From Thermanaerothrix sp034436175 (lineage in GTDB: Bacteria; Chloroflexota; Anaerolineae; Anaerolineales; Anaerolineaceae): a stretch of 64,000 nucleotides of DNA. The DNA lies in contig CAYRUO010000003.1 in assembly GCA_964427505.1 (NCBI GenBank), positions 124,001 to 188,000 of the forward strand, given 5' to 3'. This document shows, piece after piece, positions 17,980 to 27,382 of the stretch; position 1 is the first letter of the stretch, and the number at the start of each line of letters is the position of its first letter. The position numbers were made by a program, and so were the translations under genes. The notes under the pieces were generated by a model. The model made no database searches and had not been told where the DNA came from. It was given only the letters and a program-made list of their open reading frames with translations.

Positions 17980-19194
17980 ATGGATTGGGCGAAAGTTAGG
18001 GCCGACTTCCCGAGTTTGCATAGTCAAAACGGGCGTAGGGCTGTCATTTACTTTGACAACGCCTGTCAGACCTTGCGCCCACGCCAGGTGATTGAGGCGG
18101 TTATTCGCTATTATCAGGAATTCCCGGCTTGTAGTGGGCGGAGCATGCACCGCATGGCGGCTGAGGTAACGCGTGAGGTGGATCAGGCGCGAGAAAAGGT
18201 GGCTAAATTTTTGAATGCGGGACGGAAAGAAGAAATCATCTTTACCCGTAACACTACTGAAGGGGTAAATTTATTAGCCGCGTCAATAAACTGGAAACCG
18301 GGCGACGTCATTCTAGTAACGGACAAAGAACACAACTCGAACCTCATTCCATGGCAAATGGTAGCGCGGCGACGGGGTGTCATTCTACGGGTCATTCGAA
18401 CTCGAAACGATAATACCTTTAATTGGGATGCTTTTGAGCAAGCATTTAGAGACGGCCCGGTTAAACTGGTAGCCATGGGGTATACCTCTAATCTCGATGG
18501 GGTTACTCTCCCTGCTGCCGATATCATCAAGCATGCACACCGTCAGGGAGCTCTGGTTTTCCTGGATGCGGCACAAACTGTGCCTCATCAGCGGGTAAAT
18601 GTGCGAGCATTAGATGTGGACTTTTTGGCGTTTTCTGGGCATAAGATGCTCGGCCCTTCGGGAACGGGGGTGCTTTATGGCAAGTATCGCCTTTTAGAGC
18701 AGTTGGAGCCCTTCCTGGTCGGTGGAGATACCGTTTCTACATCTACCTTCGATTCCTGTCAGTTTTTGCCTCCGCCCGAAAAGTTTGAGGCTGGCTTACA
18801 GGATTATGCCGGGATCATGGGTTTGGCAGCCGCAGTGCAATACCTGAGCCAAATCGGTTTTGACGCGATTGAAAAACAGGAAAGAACCCTCAACGAATAC
18901 CTTACTAATACGCTAAGCGAAATTCCGGGACTCAAAATTATCGGTCCGGCGGATCCACGTCTCAGGGGCGGAATTATTTCTTTCTATATTGAGGGCATTG
19001 ATCACCACCGCATCGCTCTGATGTTGGATCAGATGGCCAATATTGCTGTCCGCTCTGGCCAACACTGTGTACATTCTTGGTTCAATTCGCGAGGCGTGGC
19101 GGGGTCAGTGCGCGCTTCGGTTTATTTCTACAATACGTTGGAAGAAGCCCAACAATTTGTGGATGCGCTGAATAAAATTCGAAAGGTGTTATAG
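17980..19194 (+). CDS. SufS/CsdA-like cysteine desulfurase (class V aminotransferase)
   Basis: 404 residues, AGGAGG 6 bases before ATG. The PLP lysine is in SGHKMLGPSG (about 225), IIFTRNTTEGVNLLA binds the cofactor phosphate, and RSGQHCVHSW carries the catalytic cysteine in the position of SufS. Such enzymes remove sulfur from cysteine to supply Fe-S cluster assembly or thiolation. The usual SufE/SufU and SufBCD genes are not here; the next gene is a membrane-anchored DsbA-like protein starting 3 bases after, so the pair is probably co-translated. Selenocysteine lyase or another class V reaction remains possible. Confidence 0.8.
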   Translation: MDWAKVRADFPSLHSQNGRRAVIYFDNACQTLRPRQVIEAVIRYYQEFPACSGRSMHRMAAEVTREVDQAREKVAKFLNAGRKEEIIFTRNTTEGVNLLAASINWKPGDVILVTDKEHNSNLIPWQMVARRRGVILRVIRTRNDNTFNWDAFEQAFRDGPVKLVAMGYTSNLDGVTLPAADIIKHAHRQGALVFLDAAQTVPHQRVNVRALDVDFLAFSGHKMLGPSGTGVLYGKYRLLEQLEPFLVGGDTVSTSTFDSCQFLPPPEKFEAGLQDYAGIMGLAAAVQYLSQIGFDAIEKQERTLNEYLTNTLSEIPGLKIIGPADPRLRGGIISFYIEGIDHHRIALMLDQMANIAVRSGQHCVHSWFNSRGVAGSVRASVYFYNTLEEAQQFVDALNKIRKVL

Positions 19195-19196
19195 CC

Positions 19197-20135
19197 ATGT
19201 TTTGTGTGATTGCGTTTATCGTCCTTTCTATCTTGGGGATTTTCAGTGCGTCTAATCGCCAATTGGCACGCGAAGCCTTGGACTGCGTTTTGCGACGGGT
19301 TACCTTGCGCCCATGCACAACTGGCTTTGATGAAAAAATGAAGGCAAAGATTTTGGGCTATGTGATAACGCGTTCCGAGGCTGGAGCGCGCTTCCTCAAC
19401 AAATATTTTGAGCCCCTTTCTTGGGTGTTTTTCTTCTTGTTGGTTGGAAGCACGTTTTTTGCGGTGCGGGGGTTCTATCTTTACTACACAACTGGCAGTT
19501 GTAATGGGCTAAATCAAACGGGCTTTTGTGTATTCGATCCCACGGGGCAAAATACCCAGTTTTCTACCGTAGATGAGAGTTGCCCAGTAACGCCGGGAGG
19601 AAGCGCAACGGTGACACTCGAAGGCGTAGATATTAGTGGCTTCCCCAAGATTAGTGGCGCTAATACTGAGCCGATTGTGTTTATTGGCTCATATGGATGT
19701 GATTACTCGCGCAAGGCCTATCCCATGCTGCGCCGCCTGGTTCAGAAATATGGGGCGGAACTGGTTTTCCTCTACTATCCGGTCAAGGAACACAGCGATT
19801 ATTTGGCTAAAATAGGCTACTGCGCTTACCAGCAGGATCAACCCAAATTTTGGAACTTGACCGACCGCCTTTTTACCGTGGAAAAGGCTCACCTTGAGGA
19901 TGAAGCGTTCATCATGAATCTGTTGAACGAAGTCGGATTAAATGCTCAGTCTGTGCAATTTTGTGCCAAAAGCCCCCAAACTGAGTGGGTCGTCAAACAG
20001 CAATTGGCAGAAGTACGTAAAACCAATTTTTACGGCACACCGACCGTTTTTATTCGCGGTAAAACCTTTGTGGGCCCCAAACCTTATCGCGTCTATGCCA
20101 TTGCCCTGGAAGGTTTGTTATACTGGTTGAAGTAG
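19197..20135 (+). CDS. Membrane-anchored DsbA-like thioredoxin-fold protein with CxxS motif
   Basis: 312 residues. Hydrophobic segments at about 2-17 and 75-97, followed by an extracytoplasmic domain. GSYGCDYSRKAYP is the thioredoxin active site of DsbA-type proteins (CxxC) but the second cysteine is Ser, and YGTPTVFIRG holds the cis-proline loop. Extra cysteines occur in the linker (SCNG, FCVFD, SCPV) and in the helical insert (GYCAYQ, FCAKS). A monothiol site suggests isomerase or glutathionylation-type chemistry, or a partner thiol elsewhere in the chain. Coupled to the cysteine desulfurase-like gene. Confidence 0.7.
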   Translation: MFCVIAFIVLSILGIFSASNRQLAREALDCVLRRVTLRPCTTGFDEKMKAKILGYVITRSEAGARFLNKYFEPLSWVFFFLLVGSTFFAVRGFYLYYTTGSCNGLNQTGFCVFDPTGQNTQFSTVDESCPVTPGGSATVTLEGVDISGFPKISGANTEPIVFIGSYGCDYSRKAYPMLRRLVQKYGAELVFLYYPVKEHSDYLAKIGYCAYQQDQPKFWNLTDRLFTVEKAHLEDEAFIMNLLNEVGLNAQSVQFCAKSPQTEWVVKQQLAEVRKTNFYGTPTVFIRGKTFVGPKPYRVYAIALEGLLYWLK

Positions 20136-20186
20136 CCTACGCTTGATTAAATCAAAACAATCCACACCCCCAGTGAGGCGGAGTGG

Positions 20187-20215
20187 TTGATTCTTACCCC
20201 GGGATGCCGTATAAT
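20187..20215 (+). promoter_or_regulatory. Promoter of alaS
   Basis: TTGATT (20187-20192), 17-base spacer, TATAAT (20210-20215); ATG of alaS is 51 bases downstream of the -10. Confidence 0.75.
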
Positions 20216-20265
20216 CTTCGTCAGACAATTTGTATCCGAAAAGACTTGTGTGTTAGAGGCAGCCT

Positions 20266-23013
20266 ATGACCAACAAACGATTTAGCGGAGCCTATATTCG
20301 GCAGTCTTTCATTGATTTTTTTGTGGAACGCGGTCATACCTTTGTTCCTTCATCTTCCCTGGTGCCGGGCGGTGATCAGACACTGCTTTTCACGAACGCC
20401 GGCATGGTCCAGTTCAAGGATGTTTTTCTGGGCACCGATCAGCGTCCTTATAAACGAGCGGTCAATTCCCAAAAATGCATGCGCGTTGCCGGTAAGCACA
20501 ACGACCTCGAAGACGTGGGGCGAGATGATACGCATCATACCTTTTTTGAGATGTTGGGCAATTGGTCGTTCGGTGATTATTATAAAAAGGAAGCGATTGC
20601 TTGGGCCTGGGAGCTATTGACTGACGTCTGGGGGCTGGATAAAAACCGCTTATGGGTCACCTGTTTTAAGGACGAATATGGTGAGATTCCCACTGATGAA
20701 GAGGCTGCCGAAAATTGGGCTAAACAGCCGGGGATGGACAGTACTCATATTCTCTTCTTCGGTCGCAAGGACAATTTTTGGGAAATGGCCGAAACGGGGC
20801 CATGTGGACCGTGTAGTGAGATTCACATTGATCTAGGACCAGAGTTTTGTGATAAGCGCGATGTGCCGGGGCATGTATGTCGGGTCAACGGCGATTGTAA
20901 GCGTTTTTTGGAGTTATGGAACCTGGTTTTTATTCAATATAATCGCCTGAGTCCTACGCGCTTGGAACCTTTGCCGGCCCGTCATGTGGATACCGGAATG
21001 GGGTTAGAACGCATCACGGCTATCTTGCAAGGTGTTTCCTCGAACTATGCCACGGATTTGCTTTCACCCCTTTTGGATAAAGTCCAGCAATTGACCGGGC
21101 ACACCCTGGAAGAGAGAAAGGCGAATATCACACCTTATCGTGTCATTGCAGATCACTCCCGTGCAGCAACCTTCCTGATCGCGGATGGTGTCGTGCCGGG
21201 CAACGTGGGGCGAAATTATGTGTGCCGGATGATCATTCGCCGTGCGGCACGCTTTGGGCGCAAAATCGGTCTGGTGGATCCTTTTCTGGCAAAGGTTGCC
21301 GATACAGTCATTGAAATTTACGGTGATGCATACCCCGAATTAGTTAAAAACAGAGACGTTATTCGCGAGAATTTGACCCGCGAGGAAATCCGCTTCCGAC
21401 GCACCGTTGAACAAGGTTTGAGTCAACTTGACGTGTATTTGGAAGATCTCAAAGCCCGTGGGGAGAAGGTTCTAGATGGTGAACGTGCTTTTGATCTCTA
21501 TGCTACGCACGGGCTTCCGTTGGAATTGATCCGCGATGTTGCGCAGGAAGAAGGGTTAGATGTGGATCAAGAAGGCTTTTTGCGTGCGATGGAAGAACAT
21601 CGCACCATATCCGGCGCCGGGAAAGCCTTTGGCCCGTTGGGGGGTGAGAACGTAGATGTCTATCGCTCAATCCTGGAAGACCTGCAACGGCAAGGTGTAT
21701 TAGGGGCGGAAGGGGTGATCTATGACCCCTATAGCAGCCTAGAGGTTGAAGGACGCGTATTAGCGCTGGTTCGGGAAGGTGAGCGGGTTGAAGAAGCCAT
21801 TGCGGGTGATGCCATTGAAGTCATCTTGCCGCGCACCTGCTTTTATGTGGAAGCCGGTGGTCAGGTTTCTGATACCGGGCGGATTATTGGTTTGGAAGGT
21901 GCAGATTGGGAAATTCGGGTTAACGATACCCGCAAGCCGGCGGCGGGAGTGATCGTCCATATTGGGGAAGTTGTGCGGGGACGTCCTCGGGTTGGCGATA
22001 AAGCCCGCGCTCAGGTTGATGTTGAACGGCGCCGAGATATTATGCGCAACCACACGGCAACCCATCTCTTACATGCTAAACTGCAAGCCATTCTGGGCAA
22101 AGAAGCACGGCAGGCAGGTTCGTTGGTGGCTCCGGATCGCTTGCGCTTTGACTTTACGTATCCTGAAGCCTTGACGGCGGAGCAGTTAGAAGCCATTGAA
22201 GCCGCAGTTAACCAGGCCATTTATGAAGATTACGAATTGGACATCGAGCACAAGCCATTGAGCCAAGCCCTGCAGGAAGGGGCGATGGCCCTTTTCGGTG
22301 AAAAATATGGCGAGGTTGTACGCACCATTGTCATCGGTGATGAGCAACCTATCTCCTATGAATTATGTGGTGGGACGCACGTTGAATCCACGGGGGATAT
22401 TGGGATTTTTATTATCACCAGCGAAAGCAGTGCGGCGGCCGGGATTCGCCGCATTGAAGCGGTGACCGGACGTGAGGCTTATGCTTTGATTCGTAAGCGC
22501 CTAAATGACCTCGCTCGAGTTGCGGAGGCTTTGAATTGCGGTGCGGATGAGGTGCCCGAAAAAGTCGTGGCTCTAATTGAAGAGGCTGAACGCTTGCGTA
22601 AGCAAAATGCGCAGTTACGTCAAAAGGTTGCCTGGGTGGAGTTTGAACCTCTGCTCCACGACGTTCAGGTGGTGGATGGTATCCGTGTCTTGACGGCTAT
22701 GATCAAAGAAGCCGATGCGGATGTATTGCGCCAATTATGCGACCGTTTTCGTCAGCAGTATCGCGAGAAGGGGGTGGCGGTACTGGCAACGGTGAGTGAA
22801 GGGCGCCCTATTATTGTCGCAACCATAACCGATGATCTGGTTAAACAGGGCTTCCATGCGGGTGAATTGGCTAAAGAAGTGGCCCAGGTAGTTGGTGGCA
22901 GTGGAGGTGGGCGCCCGCATTTAGCGCAGGCAGGTGGCAAGGAGGCAAGCATGCTTTCGGCGGCTCTTGATCGGGTGCTCCCCTGGGTCAAACAGCGCTT
23001 GGGCCAACGTTAG
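20266..23013 (+). CDS. alaS: Alanyl-tRNA synthetase
   Basis: 915 residues, the usual full length. N-terminal class II catalytic domain (FTNAGMVQFKDVFLG, GRDDTHHTFFEMLGNWS), tRNA-recognition region, editing domain with zinc ligands HTATHLLH and CGGTHVE, and C-terminal DHHA1/coiled-coil region ending GGSGGGRPHLAQAGGK. It charges tRNA-Ala and hydrolyses mischarged Ser or Gly. It has its own promoter and a strong shared terminator. The short leader (about 45 bases) leaves no room for a T-box. Confidence 0.97.
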   Translation: MTNKRFSGAYIRQSFIDFFVERGHTFVPSSSLVPGGDQTLLFTNAGMVQFKDVFLGTDQRPYKRAVNSQKCMRVAGKHNDLEDVGRDDTHHTFFEMLGNWSFGDYYKKEAIAWAWELLTDVWGLDKNRLWVTCFKDEYGEIPTDEEAAENWAKQPGMDSTHILFFGRKDNFWEMAETGPCGPCSEIHIDLGPEFCDKRDVPGHVCRVNGDCKRFLELWNLVFIQYNRLSPTRLEPLPARHVDTGMGLERITAILQGVSSNYATDLLSPLLDKVQQLTGHTLEERKANITPYRVIADHSRAATFLIADGVVPGNVGRNYVCRMIIRRAARFGRKIGLVDPFLAKVADTVIEIYGDAYPELVKNRDVIRENLTREEIRFRRTVEQGLSQLDVYLEDLKARGEKVLDGERAFDLYATHGLPLELIRDVAQEEGLDVDQEGFLRAMEEHRTISGAGKAFGPLGGENVDVYRSILEDLQRQGVLGAEGVIYDPYSSLEVEGRVLALVREGERVEEAIAGDAIEVILPRTCFYVEAGGQVSDTGRIIGLEGADWEIRVNDTRKPAAGVIVHIGEVVRGRPRVGDKARAQVDVERRRDIMRNHTATHLLHAKLQAILGKEARQAGSLVAPDRLRFDFTYPEALTAEQLEAIEAAVNQAIYEDYELDIEHKPLSQALQEGAMALFGEKYGEVVRTIVIGDEQPISYELCGGTHVESTGDIGIFIITSESSAAAGIRRIEAVTGREAYALIRKRLNDLARVAEALNCGADEVPEKVVALIEEAERLRKQNAQLRQKVAWVEFEPLLHDVQVVDGIRVLTAMIKEADADVLRQLCDRFRQQYREKGVAVLATVSEGRPIIVATITDDLVKQGFHAGELAKEVAQVVGGSGGGRPHLAQAGGKEASMLSAALDRVLPWVKQRLGQR

Positions 23014-23032
23014 GCTTGGCTTGAGGATGGAT

Positions 23033-23065
23033 AAGAAGAAGTCCCCTTTATGGGGACTTCTTCTT
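23033..23065. terminator. Bidirectional terminator after alaS
   Basis: Perfect 14-bp stem AAGAAGAAGTCCCC / GGGGACTTCTTCTT with a 5-base loop between the converging alaS and PfpI genes; the T-rich arms supply U-tracts in both directions. Confidence 0.88.
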
Positions 23066-23072
23066 GTTAGAT

Positions 23073-23618
23073 TCAGCCTTTATGAGTTTTTTCCTTTTGC
23101 TCGATGAGGGCTTGAACGAGTTCACGGCAGAAGTCGGGGATATCGGCGACGACGCGCCCCCAAACGATGTTGCCGGAGCGGAAGGCTGGGGCATCACGCC
23201 AAATGGCGCCAGCGTTGATTAAATCGTCTTTGATGCCCTCGCTCCCGGTGGCCTCGTGCCCTTTGACAATCCCCGCGCTGATACCGACTAAGCCGGCATG
23301 GCAAATCATTGCTACGACTTTGCCCTGTTCGTAAAAATCGCGCACCAGTTTCTTAACGGCGTCGTAGCGACGCAGTTTATCCGGTGCCCACCCTCCGGGT
23401 ATTACGATGGCATCAAAATCCTCGGCTTTTAGGTCGGCCACACTGACCTCAGCGCGTCCGGTCAGCCCGCCTTTCCCGATTAGTTCCTCACCGGCTTTGA
23501 GCCCGGCGACGACCACGTCTGCCCCTTCTTCTTTTAAGCGCATCAGGGGGACGTAAAATTCCAAGTCTTCAAAGCCAGGACCAATTAGGTAGACAATACG
23601 CATCCCTTTGAGTCTCAT
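23073..23618 (-). CDS. DJ-1/PfpI family protein
   Basis: 181 residues. RIVYLIGPGFEDLEF supplies the conserved Glu of the triad, and MICHAGLVGISAGIVKG holds the nucleophilic Cys in the elbow. IPGGWAPDKLRR is the oxyanion-loop region. Members act as cysteine proteases, glyoxalase/deglycases or chaperones; which applies here cannot be told. GAGGAG lies 9 bases before the ATG. Appears to be a single-gene unit. Confidence 0.85.
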   Translation of the reverse strand: MRLKGMRIVYLIGPGFEDLEFYVPLMRLKEEGADVVVAGLKAGEELIGKGGLTGRAEVSVADLKAEDFDAIVIPGGWAPDKLRRYDAVKKLVRDFYEQGKVVAMICHAGLVGISAGIVKGHEATGSEGIKDDLINAGAIWRDAPAFRSGNIVWGRVVADIPDFCRELVQALIEQKEKTHKG

Positions 23619-23700
23619 GGGTCGGTTCTCCTCTCATTGAATTGGTTTCTGCTTTGGTTATTATAATCCGTGAGAAACACGATCTTTGGTGAAGAAAAAT

Positions 23701-23728
23701 TTGAGCCGCCCGGAATAGGGCGGCTCAA
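23701..23728 (-). terminator. Terminator of the DoxX-like gene
   Basis: TTGAGCCGCCC / GGGCGGCTCAA, 11-bp stem with a 6-base loop, 20 bases past the DoxX stop on the minus strand and followed in that direction by ATTTTTCTTC. Confidence 0.85.
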
Positions 23729-23748
23729 TTGATTTTACAAGGCTTAAG

Positions 23749-24357
23749 TTAGGCGGCGGAGGGAGCGCCTACTGTGGTTTGTGTTTCTTTTTGGCGGCGG
23801 AAGAGTAACCCCGGCTGCCAGGGTGTGCCGATGTAAACCAGCAGCCAGCGGTCGAGTCCGATCCAACCCGCAGTTTTCCAGGCCAGAACGAGCAGAATGG
23901 AGAGCACTAACATCACCGGATTGGTGCTAGCCGTGCCGGCCATCATGAAGTTCCAATTCATGAAGCCGCCCATGAAGGCCGAGAACCAGACGAAGATGCC
24001 TAAAATCAACGCGATACCGACGGCAATCTCGCCAAACACGACGAGTTTGGCAAACCAAGTGTAACTACCGCTATCAAGGAGCATTTGAATGAAGGCGCGG
24101 TACCAGTCAAAGGCGATCGGAGGACGCGCTGGCGGTTCAGGGATGGCAACCGCGCGTTGCCAGAAACCTTTGAGCGCCTCACCGGTTTGCACCCAAGCCG
24201 GATTAGAAAGCTTTTCCAAACCGTGCTCGAACCAAGAGTATCCTAAATAAAGCCGTACGATCAGCCAGAGCCACGCCGATGCCGTTTTATTGAAGAGGAA
24301 ATCGGTCCAAGGTGGACTGGCAAGACGATAATCTTTGATTAATTGCGAACTGGCCAT
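23749..24357 (-). CDS. DoxX/DoxD family membrane protein
   Basis: 202 residues from ATG at 24357 (GGAG 8 bases upstream). Four to five membrane segments, with WLWLIVRLYLGYSWFEHGLEK at the start and KLVVFGEIAVGIALILG and MGGFMNWNFMMAGTAS later, the pattern of DoxX proteins and of the DoxD subunit of thiosulfate:quinone oxidoreductase. No DoxA or sulfur-metabolism gene adjoins it; role in redox homeostasis is only inferred. Confidence 0.8.
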   Translation of the reverse strand: MASSQLIKDYRLASPPWTDFLFNKTASAWLWLIVRLYLGYSWFEHGLEKLSNPAWVQTGEALKGFWQRAVAIPEPPARPPIAFDWYRAFIQMLLDSGSYTWFAKLVVFGEIAVGIALILGIFVWFSAFMGGFMNWNFMMAGTASTNPVMLVLSILLVLAWKTAGWIGLDRWLLVYIGTPWQPGLLFRRQKETQTTVGAPSAA

Positions 24358-24506
24358 GGTTCTCACTCCTTAAAACCTAAAGAATGATTTTCTGTCTTCA
24401 ATTCTAGGCAGGCAAATTCGGTTTTAAAAGGGGAATAATGCTCAATTTGGGATAGGCGGTTTGGCTAATGACGAAAGTCACACTGAGTAGGTGATAAATA
24501 TAAAAA

Positions 24507-24534
24507 CGGGGTGGCGCATCAAGGCGTCACCCCG
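24507..24534 (-). terminator. Terminator of the gcv operon
   Basis: CGGGGTG / CACCCCG stem with further CGC/GCG pairing inside, 27 bases past the gcvPB stop on the minus strand and followed by TTTTTATATTT. Confidence 0.85.
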
Positions 24535-24560
24535 CGTGAAGGTTGATTTAGAGCAAGAGA

Positions 24561-26036
24561 TTATACAGGGTGTTCCTCTTTTTCCGGGAACCAGCAGCAG
24601 AGGACGAGTTCCTTAGCCGCTTTAACTTCATCCAGCCGACCTACCGGCGTGTTGTGCGGTGCGCTCTTAAGCAGTTCGGGCTGGGTGTGGGCTTCCTCGG
24701 CGATTTTGATCAGGGCATCGGCGAATTTATCCAGTGTCTGCTTGCTCTCGGTTTCTGTGGGCTCGATCATGAGCGCTTCGCGCACAATCAACGGGAAGTA
24801 ATTGGTCGGCGGGTGGAAGTCATAGTCAATCAAGCGCTTGGCGATATCCAAGGCATGAATTCCTGGGGCATCATCCCATATTCCTTCGGCAACGAACTCG
24901 TGTTTGCAAATGCGGTCGTAAGGCACTTTGTAAACGTGACGCAAGCGAGCCAAGAGATAATTGGCATTGAGTACGGCGTGTTCGGCCACTTTGCGAAGTC
25001 CCTCGGCGCCATGCATCATAATGTAGGTATATGCCCGCACCATCATGCCAAAGTGACCATGGAACGCTTTGACGCGGCCAATCGAACGACTGGGCATCTT
25101 GAATCCATACAGGGGGGGCACCTCATCTGTGCCTTCCTCCAGGATGGTCACGATGGGGCCGGGCAAGAACTCGGCAAGCGCTTCGGTCACTGCTACTGGG
25201 CCGGAACCGGGGCCGCCTCCACCATGAGGTGTAGAGAACGTCTTATGTAAATTGAGGTGAAGGATGTCAAAGCCCATGTCGCCAGGACGGGCAATGCCTA
25301 ACAGCGCGTTCAAGTTGGCGCCGTCACCATAGACCAGACCCCCGGCTTCATGGACGATGCGGGTTACTTCAAGAACGTTCTCTTCAAATAGCCCCAGAGT
25401 ATTGGGATTGGTTAACATGAGCCCGGCCACGGTCTCATCGCAAGCAGCCTTCAAGGCTTCCAAATCCACGTTGCCGCGTTTGTCGCTGGGAAGTTGAACA
25501 ACTTCATAGCCGCTCATGGCCGATGAGGCAGGGTTGGTGCCATGGGCGGAGTCGGGGATGAGGATTTTGGTGCGTTTGGTATCGCCGCGCGATTTATGAT
25601 AGGCGCGTATAATCAGTACGCCGGTCAGTTCTCCATGTGCGCCAGCGGCGGGTTGCAAACTGACAGCTCCCAGCCCGGTTATTTCCTTGAGCAGTTCCTG
25701 CAACTCATACATCAAAGCCAGGCTGCCTTGAACGGTGTCTATTGGTTGCAAGGGATGCGCCATGGCAAAGCCGGGCAAGCGGGCCATATCTTCGTTGATT
25801 TTGGGGTTGTATTTCATGGTGCAGGAACCAAGGGGATATAGCCCATAGTCCACGGCATAGTTTTTCTGAGAAAGGCGCACAAAATGGCGAACCACATCTA
25901 CCTCAGCCAGTTCGGGTAGGGGTAAGTCCTTACGCACCAATCCCTTAGGCAGTGGACTCTTGGGCACATCCGGCTCGGGAAAGCGTACACCCCGGCGCCC
26001 GGGTGACGATAATTCGAATAATGTAGGCTCAGTCAT
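24561..26036 (-). CDS. gcvPB: Glycine dehydrogenase (decarboxylating) subunit 2
   Basis: 491 residues from the ATG at 26036, which overlaps the gcvPA stop by 8 bases; the longer frame to 26072 is inside gcvPA. NLHKTFSTPHGGGGPGSGPVAV carries the PLP-binding lysine and glycine-rich loop. YPLGSCTMKYNPKIN near the N-terminus and QPAAGAHGELTG are P-protein motifs. With GcvPA it forms the two-subunit P-protein that decarboxylates glycine and passes aminomethyl to lipoyl-GcvH. Confidence 0.96.
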   Translation of the reverse strand: MTEPTLFELSSPGRRGVRFPEPDVPKSPLPKGLVRKDLPLPELAEVDVVRHFVRLSQKNYAVDYGLYPLGSCTMKYNPKINEDMARLPGFAMAHPLQPIDTVQGSLALMYELQELLKEITGLGAVSLQPAAGAHGELTGVLIIRAYHKSRGDTKRTKILIPDSAHGTNPASSAMSGYEVVQLPSDKRGNVDLEALKAACDETVAGLMLTNPNTLGLFEENVLEVTRIVHEAGGLVYGDGANLNALLGIARPGDMGFDILHLNLHKTFSTPHGGGGPGSGPVAVTEALAEFLPGPIVTILEEGTDEVPPLYGFKMPSRSIGRVKAFHGHFGMMVRAYTYIMMHGAEGLRKVAEHAVLNANYLLARLRHVYKVPYDRICKHEFVAEGIWDDAPGIHALDIAKRLIDYDFHPPTNYFPLIVREALMIEPTETESKQTLDKFADALIKIAEEAHTQPELLKSAPHNTPVGRLDEVKAAKELVLCCWFPEKEEHPV

Positions 26037-27381
26037 GGGCGAACTCCTCCAGGTATTCGGCCAGCGTCTCAATCTCTTCGCGGGAGTTCATCTCGGTCAC
26101 AGCAATCAGCATGTGATCCTTGAGCGCAGGATAGTCTTGCCCCAGATCATAACCGCCCAAAATGCCGTAATCGAGCAGATATTCGTTGATCTCTGCGACC
26201 GGTTTGGGGCACTTAACCACGAATTCATGGAAGAAAGGACGTTGGTTCAAAACACGATATCCACGAATTTGGGCAATCCGATCTGCGGCATAGTGGGCTT
26301 TGTGATAGCAAAGTTCAGCAACCTGGCGCAATCCCTCTTTGCCGACCAGGGCGAGATAGACGGTGGCGGCCAGCGCCATCAATCCCTGGTTGGTGCAGAT
26401 ATTCGATGTGGCTTTTTCGCGTCGGATGTGTTGCTCGCGGGCGGTGAGGGTCAACACATACCCGCGGCGCCCCTGCACATCTACAGTTTCGCCCACTAGG
26501 CGCCCGGCAATGCGGCGAACGTATTCCTTGCGCGTAGTGAAAATGCCGAGATATGGGCCACCAAATGAGAGCGGAATGCCCAAGGGCTGTCCATCGCCGA
26601 CCACAATATCCGCCCCGAATTCCCCCGGTGGCTTCAAGAGCCCTAAGGCGATAGGATTGACCACGACGGCAAAGAGGCCACCCGCCTGGTGTACCATTTC
26701 GGCTAAGGGAGCAAAATCGTGGATTTGGCCAAAGAAATCAGGATACTGCACAACGACCAACGCTGTGTTGGAATTAATCAGACCCTCCAGGCGTTCCAGG
26801 TAATTCATCGGGTCGCCTTCGGTCTCATCGCCCAAGATTTCAAGGTTCTCGTAACCGGACATATAGGTGCGAAAGACCTGGCGGTACTGGGGATGGACGC
26901 CGGGAGAGAGAACGAAGCGGGTGCGTTTGCCGCGGAAGTTGTGATAAGCCATAATCCCGGCTTCAGCGGTGGCGGTAGCCCCGTCATAGTGGGAGGCGTT
27001 GCTCACTTCCATGCCGGTGAGGGCGCACATCAGGCTTTGGTATTCGAAAATCGCTTGTAGCGTTCCCTGGGAAACCTCGGGCTGATATGGGGTATAGGCA
27101 GTATAAAATTCATTGCGGCGCAGAATGTGATCCACTGCGGCAGGAATGTAGTGATTATAGGCACCCGCTCCGAGGAAACAAGCCAGGTCTTGAGTCGTCT
27201 CGTTGGCCAGGGCCATTTGCTGGAGTTGGGCGGCTACCTCCATCTCGGTCAGCGCCGGGGGGAGGTTGAGGGTTGGATAGCGTACTTTTTCGGGGACGTC
27301 TTGGAAGAGTTCGTCAATGGAAGATACCCCGATAGTCCTCAACATCTCAGAACGTTCGGAATCCGTATGGGGTAGGAACAT
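26029..27381 (-). CDS. gcvPA: Glycine dehydrogenase (decarboxylating) subunit 1
   Basis: 450 residues from the ATG at 27381; gcvH ends TGA one base earlier (TGAtATG), with GGGAG 7 bases upstream. MLRTIGVSSIDELF, FLGAGAYNHYIP, TAYTPYQPEVSQGTLQ and GGPYLGIF are GcvPA signatures. It lacks the PLP lysine, as expected for this half of the split enzyme. Overlap with gcvPB by 8 bases implies equimolar translation. Confidence 0.96.
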   Translation of the reverse strand: MFLPHTDSERSEMLRTIGVSSIDELFQDVPEKVRYPTLNLPPALTEMEVAAQLQQMALANETTQDLACFLGAGAYNHYIPAAVDHILRRNEFYTAYTPYQPEVSQGTLQAIFEYQSLMCALTGMEVSNASHYDGATATAEAGIMAYHNFRGKRTRFVLSPGVHPQYRQVFRTYMSGYENLEILGDETEGDPMNYLERLEGLINSNTALVVVQYPDFFGQIHDFAPLAEMVHQAGGLFAVVVNPIALGLLKPPGEFGADIVVGDGQPLGIPLSFGGPYLGIFTTRKEYVRRIAGRLVGETVDVQGRRGYVLTLTAREQHIRREKATSNICTNQGLMALAATVYLALVGKEGLRQVAELCYHKAHYAADRIAQIRGYRVLNQRPFFHEFVVKCPKPVAEINEYLLDYGILGGYDLGQDYPALKDHMLIAVTEMNSREEIETLAEYLEEFAHD

Positions 27382-27382
27382 A

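Noticed and set aside
20216..20265. T-box leader for alaS
   Set aside because: The leader is about 45 bases, with no T-box motif, specifier loop or terminator pair.
24570..25250. 226-residue plus-strand frame antisense to gcvPB
   Set aside because: gcvPB is certain; this is a codon-bias shadow. The same applies to 17266-17880 and 28204-28770.
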